In this document: in pieces, positions 49,317-61,341 of the stretch | Layout of the letters: each line of letters begins with the position of its first letter | Numbering within the stretch: position 1 is the stretch's first letter | NCBI RefSeq assembly: GCF_001984215.1 | Contig: NZ_CP019420.1 | Coordinates: 682,001-746,000 of the forward strand | Reading direction: 5' to 3' | Length of the DNA: 64,000 nt | DNA from: Mycobacterium sp. MS1601 | GTDB taxonomy: Bacteria; Actinomycetota; Actinomycetes; Mycobacteriales; Mycobacteriaceae | The notes under the pieces: model-generated | What the model was told of the DNA's origin: nothing | Database searches by the model: none | What the model saw: only the letters and a program-made list of their open reading frames with translations | Translations under genes and position numbers: made by a program

Positions 49317-50782
49317 TCGGCAGAGCTGAGGCTGGCCTGCCCGGACAGGCGCAGCCGGCGGTTGCCGCGGCGCGCCTGTAGCCGGCGCCGACGCACCTTC
49401 CAGGAGCTCCATTCACCCAGGGTGACGCCGGCGGCCAGTGCGGTACCCACCAGGAACGCACTCAGCACCGAGGCGAACCCGACGGCGTGCTGATCGTTGA
49501 GGATGGCGTAGACGCCGTGCAGCAGCGCCAGACCGGGCAGCAGCGGCACGATGCCCGCGATCGACACGACCAGCGGTGGAGCCAGATTGCGGCGTTCCAT
49601 CAACCTGCCGACCAGTCCGATGGCGACGGCTGCGGCGAACGACGCCACCACCGCGCCAACTCCGGCGCCGTTGGCGGCCAGGAACACGATGGTGCCGGCC
49701 GCGCCGCCGAACCCGGCGGCCATTGCCGCGCTGCGCTCGGCGTAACAGGCCAGGGCGTAGGCCGCGGCGCTGGCCGCGCCGAAGGCCACGCGGGCGGGCA
49801 GTTCAGCCAGCGCCGGTGGCGCGTATCCGTTGATCGCGACAAACGGGGCGCCGAACTGATTGGCGAAGTGCAGCACCACTGCCACCCCAGCGATGGTCGC
49901 CCCGGTCATCATGACCAGTTCGAAGAACCGGCCGGCCGCGGTCACCGGGGCTCCGCTGATGACGTCGCCCACCGACCCCACCAGCGAGAGGCCGGCCAGC
50001 AGCACCACCAGGCCCGCCGCGACCGCGACGGTGGGCCTGAACTGCAGCCCGAGTGTGGGGCCGAGCCAATACAGCAGGATCGGCGGCGCCGTCGCGATGG
50101 CCCCGCCCACCACGTACTGAAAGAAGAACGGCAGGCCGTGCCGGTTGAGCCGGCGGTTGACCCGGTCGATGGTCATGGCGCTCAGTGCGCTGACCAGGCA
50201 CACCAGCCAGGTGCCGCCCAGGGTGCCCGCGGTGGCGTAGGCCAGCGCGCCCCAGGCCAGCGTGGCGATCCAGCGCTTGTACGGGTGCGGCGCGGTGATG
50301 ATGGCGCCCAGTTCCTGGCGCGCGTCGGTCGGCGAGATCTGGCCGGCGCGGATGCGGTCCACCAAGCGCTCGACCGCAGCCAGGCGACTGAAATCGATGG
50401 AGCGTGACTGCACGATGTGCAAGGTGCTGGCCGCCGGAGCCGACGGTCCGCGGTAAGCGGCGATGTGGATGGTGGTGTTGATGACGTCGACCTCGCAGCG
50501 CTTGACGCCGTAGGCGGAGGCGACGGCCGTCACTTGATCCATGGTGGAGGTCGCGGACATGCCCGAAGCCATCAGGATGGCGCCGATGTTGCCGGCGAGG
50601 TCGAGCACCTCATCGACGAGTTGATAGTCGGCGTGGTCGGGCTGGGCGGCCGCTGAGATGCGCGGCAGGGTGTCGGTGGGCGGATCGGTTTCCCGCACCA
50701 TCCGGGTCAGCATTCCGCGCTGACGCGTCAACCATGCCTGGCCCGTGCGCTCACGGGTCGACTCCACCACAGTGCCCTCCAC
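49313..50782 (-). CDS. ThrE-family threonine/serine exporter
   Basis: A 489-residue membrane protein with a cytosolic N-terminal region (GNIGAILMASGMSATSTMDQ, CEVDVINTTIHIA) and about ten membrane segments in two ThrE domains, including VGGAIATAPPILLYWLGPTL and VSIAGIVPLLPGLALLHGVY. The family exports threonine, serine and some peptides by proton antiport. The start is GTG at 50782; nearby in-frame GTGs are possible. The tail is strongly basic. Confidence 0.9.
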   Translation of the reverse strand: MEGTVVESTRERTGQAWLTRQRGMLTRMVRETDPPTDTLPRISAAAQPDHADYQLVDEVLDLAGNIGAILMASGMSATSTMDQVTAVASAYGVKRCEVDVINTTIHIAAYRGPSAPAASTLHIVQSRSIDFSRLAAVERLVDRIRAGQISPTDARQELGAIITAPHPYKRWIATLAWGALAYATAGTLGGTWLVCLVSALSAMTIDRVNRRLNRHGLPFFFQYVVGGAIATAPPILLYWLGPTLGLQFRPTVAVAAGLVVLLAGLSLVGSVGDVISGAPVTAAGRFFELVMMTGATIAGVAVVLHFANQFGAPFVAINGYAPPALAELPARVAFGAASAAAYALACYAERSAAMAAGFGGAAGTIVFLAANGAGVGAVVASFAAAVAIGLVGRLMERRNLAPPLVVSIAGIVPLLPGLALLHGVYAILNDQHAVGFASVLSAFLVGTALAAGVTLGEWSSWKVRRRRLQARRGNRRLRLSGQASLSSAD

Positions 50783-50951
50783 CGACGACGATCACGCTCG
50801 GCCCCCAAAAGTCACGAGCAAAAGCAATTTTACTCGTGTCAGGCAAGTGAATTTGACGCCGCTCGGGTGAGAGTGAACACACGGCCTGGCGTCGGGTCCA
50901 AGGTGGCTGCACCTGACGCCCCTCCGACTGCTCGGGCCGACGAGACTTCGG

Positions 50952-51941
50952 TCAGCCCCCCTTCCGAAATGCCGTCGGGCTGGCGGCGAACCAGCGCCGG
51001 CAGGACCGCGTCAGCACACTCTGCTCGGAGTAGCCGAGGAGCCGGGTGAGGTGCTCCAGGCTCATGTCAGTGTCCAGCAGGTAATGCTGTGCAGCCTTGC
51101 GACGGACGTTGTCCACGGTCACTGCGTAACTGGTGCCCTCGTCAGCCAGGCGGCGTTGCAGAGTTCGGGGATGCACGCCGAGTTGCCGCGCGACGGTGTC
51201 GATGGTGAGGACGCCGGCGGGCAACAGCGTTTCGGCGATGTCGGCGACGGCCTGCGTCAGCGACGGGCTGCTGTCGTCGAGCAACGCGGACAGCTCCAGC
51301 AGTGCAGTGGAATCCGCCTGACCCGAGGTTCGCACTGCCCGCCGCATGTCCACGGAGCGCAGGAAGAAGCCGGCCGCCTGCTGAGCGAAATGGGCGGTGC
51401 AGCCGAAGTACCGGATGTAGTCGGCCGCCGGTGTCAGCGCCGAGTGCGGAAGATGGACGGCCAGCGGAGCGTAGTCGGGGCCGACGATCACGCGCAGGAT
51501 CTGCAATGCGGCACCGAGTCCGAGTTCGATGCCCTGGCGTTGACGCGCGGGTGGATCGAGGACGATACGGAATTCGAAGAACCACCTGTCACCATCCGGC
51601 GTCACCCGTACCTGCAGGCCCGGACTGTGGGCACTGATGTAGGTGCTGAAGATGCTGAACGCCGCACCCAGGGTGGGCGCGGATCCGGCGACCACTCCGA
51701 GGGGGCCGATGGTCTCGATGCCCCTGCGTGCGGCCAATCGCCTCCCGAAGTCCGGGGTGGACGTCACGTCTGCCGCGGACTCGAGTGCCTCGACGGCTGC
51801 GCGCAGCGAGATGAACCGGTCAGCTCTGCCGGCGTCCTCGGGCACCACACCGGCCCCGGCCAGGATCGCGGTCGGGTCGGCGCCGAGGTCTGCGACGAGG
51901 TCACCGAATTGCAACAGGCAGGTCGCGCGGATCATGTGCAC
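50952..51941 (-). CDS. AraC-family transcriptional regulator
   Basis: A 329-residue regulator of the OruR/ArgR-like AraC group. The N-terminal domain (ILAGAGVVPEDAGRADRFIS, IGPLGVVAGSAPTLGAAFSI) is the arabinose-binding-like sensor. The C-terminal double helix-turn-helix reads LTIDTVARQLGVHPRTLQRR and MSLEHLTRLLGYSEQSVLTR. It is divergent from the CMD/BKACE pair, with 72 bases between starts, and is the likely activator of those genes. Confidence 0.9.
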   Translation of the reverse strand: MHMIRATCLLQFGDLVADLGADPTAILAGAGVVPEDAGRADRFISLRAAVEALESAADVTSTPDFGRRLAARRGIETIGPLGVVAGSAPTLGAAFSIFSTYISAHSPGLQVRVTPDGDRWFFEFRIVLDPPARQRQGIELGLGAALQILRVIVGPDYAPLAVHLPHSALTPAADYIRYFGCTAHFAQQAAGFFLRSVDMRRAVRTSGQADSTALLELSALLDDSSPSLTQAVADIAETLLPAGVLTIDTVARQLGVHPRTLQRRLADEGTSYAVTVDNVRRKAAQHYLLDTDMSLEHLTRLLGYSEQSVLTRSCRRWFAASPTAFRKGG

Positions 51942-52013
51942 GAAGCAACTATGCCGATCGGTTGTCGCGTAATGTCAAGCGTCGGCCCGGGCGCGCATTC
52001 ACACTTCACCGCT

Positions 52014-52715
52014 ATGGCGACCGATCACGACAGCGTCTGGGGCCCGGCGCTCGACATTCTGCGGAGCTGGGATCCGCAGTGGGCTGACACCTGCCATCCG
52101 ATGAGCGTGCACCCCTGGCGATCAGGGGTCCTCGACCCCAAGTTCCTGGAACTGGTTTGTGTCGGGCTCAACGCGGCATGCACCAACCTCGACGGCGACG
52201 CTGTCCGGCGGCATGTCCGGGCAGCACTCAGCGCGGGCGCGAGCCGCGACGAGCTCCTTTTCGTGATCAAGTGCGCCAGTACCGTCTCCATTCACTCGAT
52301 GAGCGTCGCGGCGCCGTTGCTCCGCCATGAGCTGGACAGCCAAACCGCGTCACACGAGTTACCTTCCACCCCCTCGTGCGACGCCGTGCGGGCAGTCGGG
52401 AAGTGGAACGACGCGTGGGATCCCTTTTTGAGTCTCGACCCGTGCTGGACCGAACGGTTCATGGCGATGGGTCTGGCCATCTACCAGACAACGCTGTTCT
52501 CCCCCAAAGAGATCGAGCTCCTGAGCATCGCGTTGGACGCCTCGGTGACCCACCTGTACACGCCAGGAATTCGTCGCCACATCAACGCCGCGCTGGCCGC
52601 AGGAGCCACCCCGGCAGAGATCCTCAACGTGCTCGAGCTGTGTGTCAGCCAGGGTGTCCAGTCTGCCAATCTTGCCATCCCCATTGTCGACGAAGAGCTT
52701 TCCCGCATTCAATAA
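52014..52715 (+). CDS. Carboxymuconolactone-decarboxylase-like (CMD) two-domain protein
   Basis: A 233-residue protein with two CMD/AhpD-like helical repeats: DELLFVIKCASTVSIHSMSV in the first and AEILNVLELCVSQGVQSANL in the second. The redox CxxC of AhpD is missing, so a decarboxylase/lactonase-like or non-catalytic role is more likely than peroxidase support. It ends 24 bases before the BKACE gene, in one operon. Confidence 0.82.
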   Translation: MATDHDSVWGPALDILRSWDPQWADTCHPMSVHPWRSGVLDPKFLELVCVGLNAACTNLDGDAVRRHVRAALSAGASRDELLFVIKCASTVSIHSMSVAAPLLRHELDSQTASHELPSTPSCDAVRAVGKWNDAWDPFLSLDPCWTERFMAMGLAIYQTTLFSPKEIELLSIALDASVTHLYTPGIRRHINAALAAGATPAEILNVLELCVSQGVQSANLAIPIVDEELSRIQ

Positions 52716-52739
52716 ATCCGTTCGAACCAAGGAGTTTCG

Positions 52740-53852
52740 ATGTATTTCACCGATCGCTCGCTGCTGCCCGAGAACCAGCCGCCACTGATCATCACGGCCG
52801 CGCCGTACGGTCCTATGTGGCTCCCATCAGATTTTCCGGGCGAGGTCCCGGTCACCTGGGACGAACAGGTTCAGAAGGCAGTCGACTGCTTCGAGGCCGG
52901 GGCCCGGATTCTGCACGTGCACGTACGCGACCCGAAGACCGGCAAGATCTCCAAGAACATCTCCGAGTACGGAGCTCAGATCGCCCGGCTACGCGAGGCC
53001 GTGCCCGATATGGTGCTGCAGGTCGGCGGATCGATCTCCTTTGCCCCCGAGGGTGACGAGGCAGCCCACTGGCAGACCTACGACACTCGCCACATGCTGG
53101 CCGAGATCGATCCGAAGCCAGACCAGATCACCGTCGCAATCGGATCGTCGCTGTTCGACGTCACCGCACTGGCCGACGCTGATGATGTCGCCGGGACCCA
53201 TCTGGCCGACCCGAACGTACGTTGGCAGTACGCGCAGATGGTCGCCGACGCCACTCCCGAGTTCTACATCGAGCACCTCAAACGGCTGCGCACCAACGGG
53301 ATTCAGGCCTACTTCGCTCTCGCCCACGTACATTCACTCGAGATCGTCGAACGATTGATCCGCACCGGGCAGTACATGGGTCCGGTCAACGGTTTCTACA
53401 GCATGGTCGGCGGCGGCACCGCCGGCTCCAATCCGTTCGACCTGATGGAATTGATTCGCCGCGCGCCCCACGGCTCCTGCTTCACCTATCAGTCGGTCTT
53501 CCGATTGGTGTGGCCGATCTCGGCGATGTGCATCGCCCTGGGCCAACACGTACGCGCCGGCATCGAAGAAAATCTGTGGGGCTCACTCAAAGGGCAGAAG
53601 TTGACCAGCGTGGAGATGGTGCAGAAGATGGTCCGGATGGCCGATGAACTCGGCCGCCCGATCGCCACTCCCGAGGAAACCAAACGCATTCTCAAACTCG
53701 GCGAATGGTATGACACCCCCGAGCAGACCCTGTTCAACCTCGGGCTACCCCCCAATCGTGAAGTGGGCCAGCGCGGCTTCCTCACCTACGAAACCGACGG
53801 CCGCCTCTTGGCGCCGGTCGAGATGCCGTCCGATCCTCGATACGTTCTCTGA
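52740..53852 (+). CDS. BKACE-family beta-keto acid cleavage enzyme
   Basis: A 370-residue TIM-barrel enzyme of the DUF849/Kce type. Zinc ligands His59 and His61 lie in ILHVHVRDPKTGK, and ALAHVHSLEIVERL supplies further active-site residues. Members cleave a beta-keto acid with acetyl-CoA to give acetoacetate and a new CoA ester; 3-keto-5-aminohexanoate is the founding substrate. AAGGAG lies seven bases before the ATG. The substrate here is unknown. Convergent with groEL1 at a shared terminator. Confidence 0.9.
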   Translation: MYFTDRSLLPENQPPLIITAAPYGPMWLPSDFPGEVPVTWDEQVQKAVDCFEAGARILHVHVRDPKTGKISKNISEYGAQIARLREAVPDMVLQVGGSISFAPEGDEAAHWQTYDTRHMLAEIDPKPDQITVAIGSSLFDVTALADADDVAGTHLADPNVRWQYAQMVADATPEFYIEHLKRLRTNGIQAYFALAHVHSLEIVERLIRTGQYMGPVNGFYSMVGGGTAGSNPFDLMELIRRAPHGSCFTYQSVFRLVWPISAMCIALGQHVRAGIEENLWGSLKGQKLTSVEMVQKMVRMADELGRPIATPEETKRILKLGEWYDTPEQTLFNLGLPPNREVGQRGFLTYETDGRLLAPVEMPSDPRYVL

Positions 53853-53865
53853 ACCGCGCCCCGAG

Positions 53866-53902
53866 AAAAACGCCCCCGGCCCAACAGGGCCGGGGGCGTT
53901 TT
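53866..53902. terminator. Bidirectional terminator between BKACE and groEL1
   Basis: A 16-base perfect stem (53867-53882/53887-53902) with a four-base loop is flanked by an A-run on the left and a T-run on the right, so it can end both converging transcripts. Confidence 0.95.
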
Positions 53903-53913
53903 GGAACTACTGA

Positions 53914-55933
<2,020 letters not shown>

Positions 55934-56042
55934 GATGGAGCCCCTTCACTGGAGTTGGTACAGAAATTTCAGGTTGTCGGCATCCGGTCACACCCTCGCG
56001 CCGTCGTCGCGGGTGCCGACACTGGGAGTGTCCGCCTGCCGC

Positions 56043-56069
56043 CTAGCACTCTATACACGCGAGTGCTAG
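56043..56069. promoter_or_regulatory. CIRCE element (HrcA operator) of groES-groEL1
   Basis: CTAGCACTC-N9-GAGTGCTAG is a perfect inverted repeat, matching the CIRCE consensus TTAGCACTC-N9-GAGTGCTAA except for the outermost pair. It lies 110 bases upstream of groES, so HrcA should repress the operon until heat shock. Confidence 0.95.
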
Positions 56070-56072
56070 CGC

Positions 56073-56507
56073 TCAAGGCTTGGGTCTGCCTAAATCGATG
56101 AACAGATGGGCGGACACATCACCGACCATCTCGATGTCGACCGTGCGCGCGGTGAAGAACCAGCCACCGTCGTCGTGTCCGAAGGTGTCGGAGTACCGGC
56201 CCACCACGATGGGCTGCAACGGCACCGATTCGGTCTGCTGCACCACGCAGAAGGTGGATCGAGCCGATGCCGTATCCGTGGCGATCTCGATGATCGGATT
56301 GAGCACCAGGTGCCGGGTGCGCGGACTGTTGCCATGCTCGGGGTAGCGGCGGGTGGTGTTCGCGAAGAGCGTAGTGATGGCCTCGGCCCCCGCCACGCCC
56401 ATGAAGGTGCCGCGCCCCAGCAGCTGCCCCACGGCGTCGAAATCGCCGGCATCGATCAGCTCGGCGTACCGGTACAGCAGCTCGGTGATCTCAGCCCTGT
56501 CGCTCAA
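56073..56507 (-). CDS. SnoaL/NTF2-like protein
   Basis: A 144-residue SnoaL-like protein: [40 protein letters not shown] and [20 protein letters not shown] are typical. The start is TTG at 56507, overlapping the tsaD stop as TTGA; no ATG fits, and longer frames run into tsaD. Many relatives are steroid isomerase-like or bind small hydrophobic ligands. It is the last gene of the leftward run. Confidence 0.82.
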   Translation of the reverse strand: MSDRAEITELLYRYAELIDAGDFDAVGQLLGRGTFMGVAGAEAITTLFANTTRRYPEHGNSPRTRHLVLNPIIEIATDTASARSTFCVVQQTESVPLQPIVVGRYSDTFGHDDGGWFFTARTVDIEMVGDVSAHLFIDLGRPKP

Positions 56508-57529
56508 GCCACCTGCCCCTGCACCACCGGCAGCCCCGGGTCGCTGGCCACCTCGAGTCGCGACGGCTGCGCTCCGGCCGCCAGCAGGTGCGCGGCGAAC
56601 GAGGCGATCATGGCCCCGTTGTCGGTACACAGCCGGGGTCGCGGCACCCGCAGTGTCAAACCGGCTGCGGCGCAACGCTCTTCAGCGAGTTCACGCAGCC
56701 GGGAGTTGGCGGCCACCCCGCCTGCGATCAGCAGCGTGCCCACTCCGAGGTCGGTCGCAGCCCGCACGGCCTTCATGGTGAGTACGTCGGCGACGGCCTC
56801 CTGGAAGCCGGCAGCCACGTCGGCAGTGTCGAAGTCAGGGTGGCTCTCGACGTAGCGGGCGACGGCGGTCTTGAGACCGGAGAAGCTGAAGGCGTGCCGT
56901 TCGTCCTGCTGGCGGGTCATACCGCGCGGAAACGTAATGGCGTCCCGGTTGCCCGTCCGAGCCAGGTCGTCGAGCACCTTGCCGCCCGGGTAGCCGAGGC
57001 CGAGCAGTCGCGCCACCTTGTCGTAGGCCTCGCCCGCGGCGTCGTCGACGGTGGTGCCGAGTTCGAGGATGGGTTCGCCGAGAGATTTCACGTGCAGCAG
57101 GTGGGTGTGCCCGCCGGACACCAACAGGCCCACACTCTCGGGGAGCGGGCCGTGATCGAAGACGTCGGCGGCCAGGTGCCCGCCGAGGTGGTTGACGCCG
57201 TAGAACGGCACTCCCCAGGCGGCGGCGTAGGCCTTGGCGGCGGCCACCCCGACCAGTAGCGCGCCGGCCAGGCCAGGGCCGATGGTGGCAGCCACGACGT
57301 CGGGCCGCTCGATTCCTGCGGTGGCCAGCGCACGCCGCATGGTCGGACCCAGCGCCTCCAGATGGGCGCGCGAGGCGATCTCTGGGACGACGCCGCCGAA
57401 GCGGGCGTGTTCATCGACACTGGAGGCCACCTCGTCGGCCAGCAGTGTGACCGCACCGTCGGCGTCGAGCCGTGCGATGCCGACTCCTGTTTCATCGCAG
57501 GAGCTTTCGATTGCCAGGATGACTGTCAT
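56504..57529 (-). CDS. tsaD: tRNA threonylcarbamoyltransferase TsaD
   Basis: A 341-residue ASKHA-fold enzyme that transfers threonylcarbamoyl to A37 of ANN-decoding tRNAs (t6A). [15 protein letters not shown] opens it, the metal-binding histidines are His114 and His118 ([12 protein letters not shown]), and [18 protein letters not shown] residues are in [16 protein letters not shown]. It overlaps rimI by four bases, forming the standard tsaD-rimI-tsaB-tsaE series. Confidence 0.97.
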   Translation of the reverse strand: MTVILAIESSCDETGVGIARLDADGAVTLLADEVASSVDEHARFGGVVPEIASRAHLEALGPTMRRALATAGIERPDVVAATIGPGLAGALLVGVAAAKAYAAAWGVPFYGVNHLGGHLAADVFDHGPLPESVGLLVSGGHTHLLHVKSLGEPILELGTTVDDAAGEAYDKVARLLGLGYPGGKVLDDLARTGNRDAITFPRGMTRQQDERHAFSFSGLKTAVARYVESHPDFDTADVAAGFQEAVADVLTMKAVRAATDLGVGTLLIAGGVAANSRLRELAEERCAAAGLTLRVPRPRLCTDNGAMIASFAAHLLAAGAQPSRLEVASDPGLPVVQGQVA

Positions 57530-57999
57530 TCCGACTCCCCCACCGGTTCGCGGCGCATGGTGTAGGCGTCTGCGCCACTGCCTTGGTAGTAGCGCTTGCG
57601 TAGCCCGATCGTGGTGAATCCGGCCGTCTCGTACATGGTGATGGCCGCTACGTTGTCGGTGCGCACCTCCAGGAACACCGCCGCCTCGTCGGCGTCGGCG
57701 CGGGCCAGCAGTTCACCGAGCAGACGACGACCGATGCCGTGCCCCTGATAGTCGGGGTCGACGCCGATGGTGTGCACCTCGTACTCGAACGGCGGCCGGC
57801 TTCCCAACCGCGCGATGCCGGCGTAGCCGACCAGGTGACCGTCCGCCCGCGCGGCCACGTAATAGTTGTGCGCGGCGGCCAGTTCGTGCAGGAAAGCCCG
57901 CGCCGGCCACGGGTCGTCGCCGGGGAACAGGATTTCCTCCAGTTCGCCGCAGCGCTTGGCGTCCGTGCGGGTCAGGGGCTCGATCACGACGGTGTTCAC
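57526..57999 (-). CDS. rimI: Ribosomal-protein-alanine N-acetyltransferase RimI
   Basis: A 157-residue GNAT acetyltransferase. The acetyl-CoA loop [16 protein letters not shown] and the C-terminal [19 protein letters not shown] are as in RimI, which acetylates the N-terminal Ala of ribosomal protein S18 and other targets. Four-base overlaps on both sides couple it to tsaD and tsaB. Confidence 0.94.
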   Translation of the reverse strand: MNTVVIEPLTRTDAKRCGELEEILFPGDDPWPARAFLHELAAAHNYYVAARADGHLVGYAGIARLGSRPPFEYEVHTIGVDPDYQGHGIGRRLLGELLARADADEAAVFLEVRTDNVAAITMYETAGFTTIGLRKRYYQGSGADAYTMRREPVGESE

Positions 58000-58634
58000 C
58001 GCTTTGCCCGCTCAGCGAGGGTCAGGGCATCTGGCCTGCGCAGGTAGAGCGGCACCAGCGCCTCCGGCTCAGCAGACCAATCCGGCACGGCGGCAACCAG
58101 TCTCGCGGGTTCAGGATAGGTGGGTCCCAGCACCGGGAGGTCGAAAAGGGCGACCTGCTCACGCGAACCGGCGACCGCCGTCATACCGTCGGTGGGCACC
58201 TCGGTGGCCGGGCCCACGCTGGGGCCGTCGATGCGCACACCGTCGCGATAGCGCGCCCAGTACACCTCACGGCGGCGCGCGTCGGTGACCACCAACGTCC
58301 CACCGGCGGTGTGGCCGCCGATCCCGTCGAGGCTGCACACCCCGAACACCGGGATGCCCAGCGCGTGACCGTAGGCGGCAGCCGTGGCCATGCCCACCCG
58401 CAGTCCGGTGAACGGACCGGGACCGGTGCCCACCACCACAGCTTCGAGATCGGTCATCGCCAGGCCGCTGTCAGCAAGAGCAGCAAGCACATTGGGGGTC
58501 AGTGTCTCGGCGTGCGCCCGGGGGTCGACGGTGACGCGCGCAGCCAGGGTGACACCTGAGCGGACCACCGCGGCGGTGACGGCCGCGGTGGCGGTGTCGA
58601 TGACGAGAACGGAAGGGGTCATGCCAGGCTCCAT
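57996..58634 (-). CDS. tsaB: t6A synthesis scaffold protein TsaB
   Basis: A 212-residue ASKHA-fold protein without its own catalytic site; it dimerises with TsaD and recruits TsaE. VLVIDTATAAVTAAVVRSG opens it, and VVVGTGPGPFTGLRVGMATA is the signature loop. It overlaps tsaE by 16 bases. Confidence 0.95.
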   Translation of the reverse strand: MEPGMTPSVLVIDTATAAVTAAVVRSGVTLAARVTVDPRAHAETLTPNVLAALADSGLAMTDLEAVVVGTGPGPFTGLRVGMATAAAYGHALGIPVFGVCSLDGIGGHTAGGTLVVTDARRREVYWARYRDGVRIDGPSVGPATEVPTDGMTAVAGSREQVALFDLPVLGPTYPEPARLVAAVPDWSAEPEALVPLYLRRPDALTLAERAKR

Positions 58635-59086
58635 TGCCAGACCGCGGTGCGGGTGTCGGAATCGGACAGCCGCTCCAACCGGACATCGAGGTGCCGGTCA
58701 GACAGCCGCTCGGCCAGCCCCTCACCCCACTCGACCACCACCACGGCATCGTCGAGATCGGTATCGAGGTCCAACGAGTCCAACTCGGCCAACAGATCAG
58801 CGGCAGCATGGTCCAACAGCCGGTAGACGTCGACGTGTACCAGGGCGGGCGCTCCGGCGCGGCGGGCGCGGTGCAGGCGGGCGAGCACGAACGTCGGCGA
58901 GGTGACGGCTCCGTCGACGTCGAGCGCTTCAGCTATGCCCTTGGTGAGCAACGTCTTTCCCGCTCCCAGCGGACCCGACAGCACCACCACGTCGCCGGCG
59001 CGCAGATCGGCTCCCAGCCGTCGGCCCAGCGCCAGGGTGTCGTCCGGGCCGGCCAGTTCGGCAGTGCCTGCGGGTAGGTCAGCCAC
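58619..59086 (-). CDS. tsaE: t6A synthesis ATPase TsaE
   Basis: A 155-residue P-loop ATPase of the YjeE type. Walker A is GPLGAGKT, the switch is TSPTFVLARLH, and VVVEWGEGLAERL ends the core. It drives turnover of the TsaBD complex. It overlaps the upstream hydrolase gene by eight bases. Confidence 0.95.
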   Translation of the reverse strand: MADLPAGTAELAGPDDTLALGRRLGADLRAGDVVVLSGPLGAGKTLLTKGIAEALDVDGAVTSPTFVLARLHRARRAGAPALVHVDVYRLLDHAAADLLAELDSLDLDTDLDDAVVVVEWGEGLAERLSDRHLDVRLERLSDSDTRTAVWQWSLA

Positions 59087-60179
59087 GGGTCCTCGTCCGT
59101 TCCCTGATGCGGCGGGCCAGCGCCACCAGCTTGCTCGGGGTGGCGCGGTTCACCAGTCGCACCAGCGCGTCGTCGATGGGGTCGGGCTGTTCCAGTTGCA
59201 CCAGATGCCCTGCGCCGCCCACGATCAGCAGTTCGGCACCGGGCAGTGCGGCGACCATCTCCTCCGAGTGCTCCGGAGTGGTGAGCACGTCCTTGGAGCC
59301 ACAGGCGATCAGCGTGGGGATCTTGGCCAGCACCGGCAGCGCCGCGGTCTCGTCGTGGGTGCCCAGCGCGTGCAGGAACCCGACCATGGTCTCGACGGGG
59401 GTGTCGTGGATCATCTCCTCGGAATACTTGGCCACGGTGGGGCTGACGTGCTCGTCACCGAACGACGCGGCCTGCAGCACCGGCGCCAAGATCCACCGCA
59501 CCGCGCCGCGACCGCGATGCACCGTCCTGGGGGCATAGCGGGTGGCGAAGCGGGCGGCCTCCAACGCGGGATTCTGCAGGATCTCCCCCAGCGGCGAACG
59601 CGAAAGCCCTTCTGCGGCAGAGGAGATGATGGCGGCCCCGACGATGTGGGTTCCGTAGCGGCGCGGGAACTGCCGGGCGTGCGACAGCACCGTCATGCCA
59701 CCCATCGAATGCCCGATGAGCACCACCGACCCCTTGGGTGCCATGGTGGCCAGCACCAGTTCGAGATCCTTGCCCAGTTGTTCCACGGTGTAGGTGTCCG
59801 GCGCCGCGGCACCGGAGCGGCCGTGCCCACGCTGGTCGTAGAACACCATGCGCACCTGATCACCCCACATGGTGCTCAGCTCGCGACGCTGAAAATGGAA
59901 GGCGCCCATGTTCATACAGAATCCGTGGGCGAACACCACCGTGACGGCGGCATCCTCGGGTCCGACCTCGCGGACCACGAGATCGACGCCGTCGGGGGTG
60001 GTGAGCACACCTCCACGATCAGTTTCCAGGAGCGCGAAATCCTCAGCGGTGTAGGGATCTTCGGGAGCCTTGCGGCGTGTCATCGACCGCGCCACCGAAG
60101 CGCCGGCCACCGCACCGACGGCGCCGAGGCCGGTGGCTCCGGCCAGCCAGCGTCCCCAGCGAGGCTTGCTCTGGGTCAT
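59079..60179 (-). CDS. Alpha/beta hydrolase
   Basis: A 366-residue hydrolase. An N-terminal hydrophobic stretch ([19 protein letters not shown]) looks like a membrane anchor or signal. The triad is Ser in [12 protein letters not shown], Asp in [13 protein letters not shown] and His in [11 protein letters not shown], and [13 protein letters not shown] carries the oxyanion region. It lies between alr and tsaE with overlaps at both ends, a position empty in M. tuberculosis as I recall. Substrate unknown, probably an ester or lipid. Confidence 0.9.
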   Translation of the reverse strand: MTQSKPRWGRWLAGATGLGAVGAVAGASVARSMTRRKAPEDPYTAEDFALLETDRGGVLTTPDGVDLVVREVGPEDAAVTVVFAHGFCMNMGAFHFQRRELSTMWGDQVRMVFYDQRGHGRSGAAAPDTYTVEQLGKDLELVLATMAPKGSVVLIGHSMGGMTVLSHARQFPRRYGTHIVGAAIISSAAEGLSRSPLGEILQNPALEAARFATRYAPRTVHRGRGAVRWILAPVLQAASFGDEHVSPTVAKYSEEMIHDTPVETMVGFLHALGTHDETAALPVLAKIPTLIACGSKDVLTTPEHSEEMVAALPGAELLIVGGAGHLVQLEQPDPIDDALVRLVNRATPSKLVALARRIRERTRTRG

Positions 60180-61318
60180 GCGCCCACCCCGCGATAACGA
60201 CGGAGTGCGCGGGCGCGTGGACTGGTGGCCACCTCGTAGTTGATGGTGCCCAGCATCTCAGCCCAGTCCTGTGCGGTCTGTTCTCCAGTTGTGCCGGGCC
60301 CGAACAGGATCGCCTCGTCGCCGACGGACACGTCGGCCGAACCGACGTCGACCACGAATTGGTCCATGCAAACGCGGCCGACGCTGCGGTGCCGGGTTCC
60401 GTTGATCAGCACCTCCATCCGACCCCCCAGGGCGCGGAAGATGCCGTCGGCGTAACCCAGCGGAATCACTGCCACGGTGGTGTCCCGGTCGGCCACCCAG
60501 GTGTGCCCGTAGGACACCCCGTCACCTGGTTTGAGCGACTTCACCAGCATCACAGGCGCTTTCAGCGTCATCGCCGGGATCAAGCCGAAATCTCCCCGGC
60601 TGGGGATGGGGCTCAACCCGTAGACGGCGATGCCCGGGCGCACCAGATCGAACGCCAGGTCGGGACGTGTCAGCGTGGCAGGTGAGTTGGCCAGGTGCGC
60701 CACCTCGAACTCCAGCCCTTGCCCCCGCGCGTAGTCCCGCATCTCGACGAACCGCTGCCGCTGCCGGTCGTTGACCGGACTGTCGGGGTCGTCACCGCAC
60801 GCCAGGTGGCTCATGATGCCGCGCACCCGGATGGCGCCCTCGGCAACCGCATGTCGCAGTGTGGCCACCATGTCGGGAAACACGGAGGCGGCCACCCCGT
60901 TGCGGTTGAGTCCGGTGTCGACCTTGACGGTGACCGTCGCCGTCACCCCGGTGCCACGAACCCCGGCGAGCACCCCGTCCAGTTGCTCCTGTGAGGAGAC
61001 GGCGAGCTGGACATCGGCGGCGATCGCCGGGGCGAAGTCGGTGCCCGACGGGTGCAGCCAGGACAGCACCGGCGCGGTGATGCCCTCGCGTCGCAGCGCC
61101 AGCGCCTCACCCACGGTGGTGACTCCCAGTTCAGCAGCGCCTGCGGCCAGCGCGGCCCGTCCCACCTGGGCCGCACCGTGGCCGTAACCGTCGGCCTTGA
61201 CCACGGCCATCACCGCGGCCGAACCGGCATGTTCGACCAGCACCCGCACGTTGTGGGCGATCGTATCCAGGTCGATCAGCGCGGTCGGGGTGGTCACGGG
61301 GGTCTCGGTTGTATTCAC
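60176..61318 (-). CDS. alr: Alanine racemase
   Basis: A 380-residue PLP enzyme making D-alanine for peptidoglycan. The PLP lysine is Lys41 in [17 protein letters not shown]. The second catalytic base, Tyr, is in [30 protein letters not shown] is the conserved C-terminal barrel. It is the target of cycloserine. It ends in a four-base overlap with the hydrolase gene. Confidence 0.97.
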   Translation of the reverse strand: MNTTETPVTTPTALIDLDTIAHNVRVLVEHAGSAAVMAVVKADGYGHGAAQVGRAALAAGAAELGVTTVGEALALRREGITAPVLSWLHPSGTDFAPAIAADVQLAVSSQEQLDGVLAGVRGTGVTATVTVKVDTGLNRNGVAASVFPDMVATLRHAVAEGAIRVRGIMSHLACGDDPDSPVNDRQRQRFVEMRDYARGQGLEFEVAHLANSPATLTRPDLAFDLVRPGIAVYGLSPIPSRGDFGLIPAMTLKAPVMLVKSLKPGDGVSYGHTWVADRDTTVAVIPLGYADGIFRALGGRMEVLINGTRHRSVGRVCMDQFVVDVGSADVSVGDEAILFGPGTTGEQTAQDWAEMLGTINYEVATSPRARALRRYRGVGA

Positions 61319-61341
61319 CGCCGTCGATTGTCCCAGACGGG

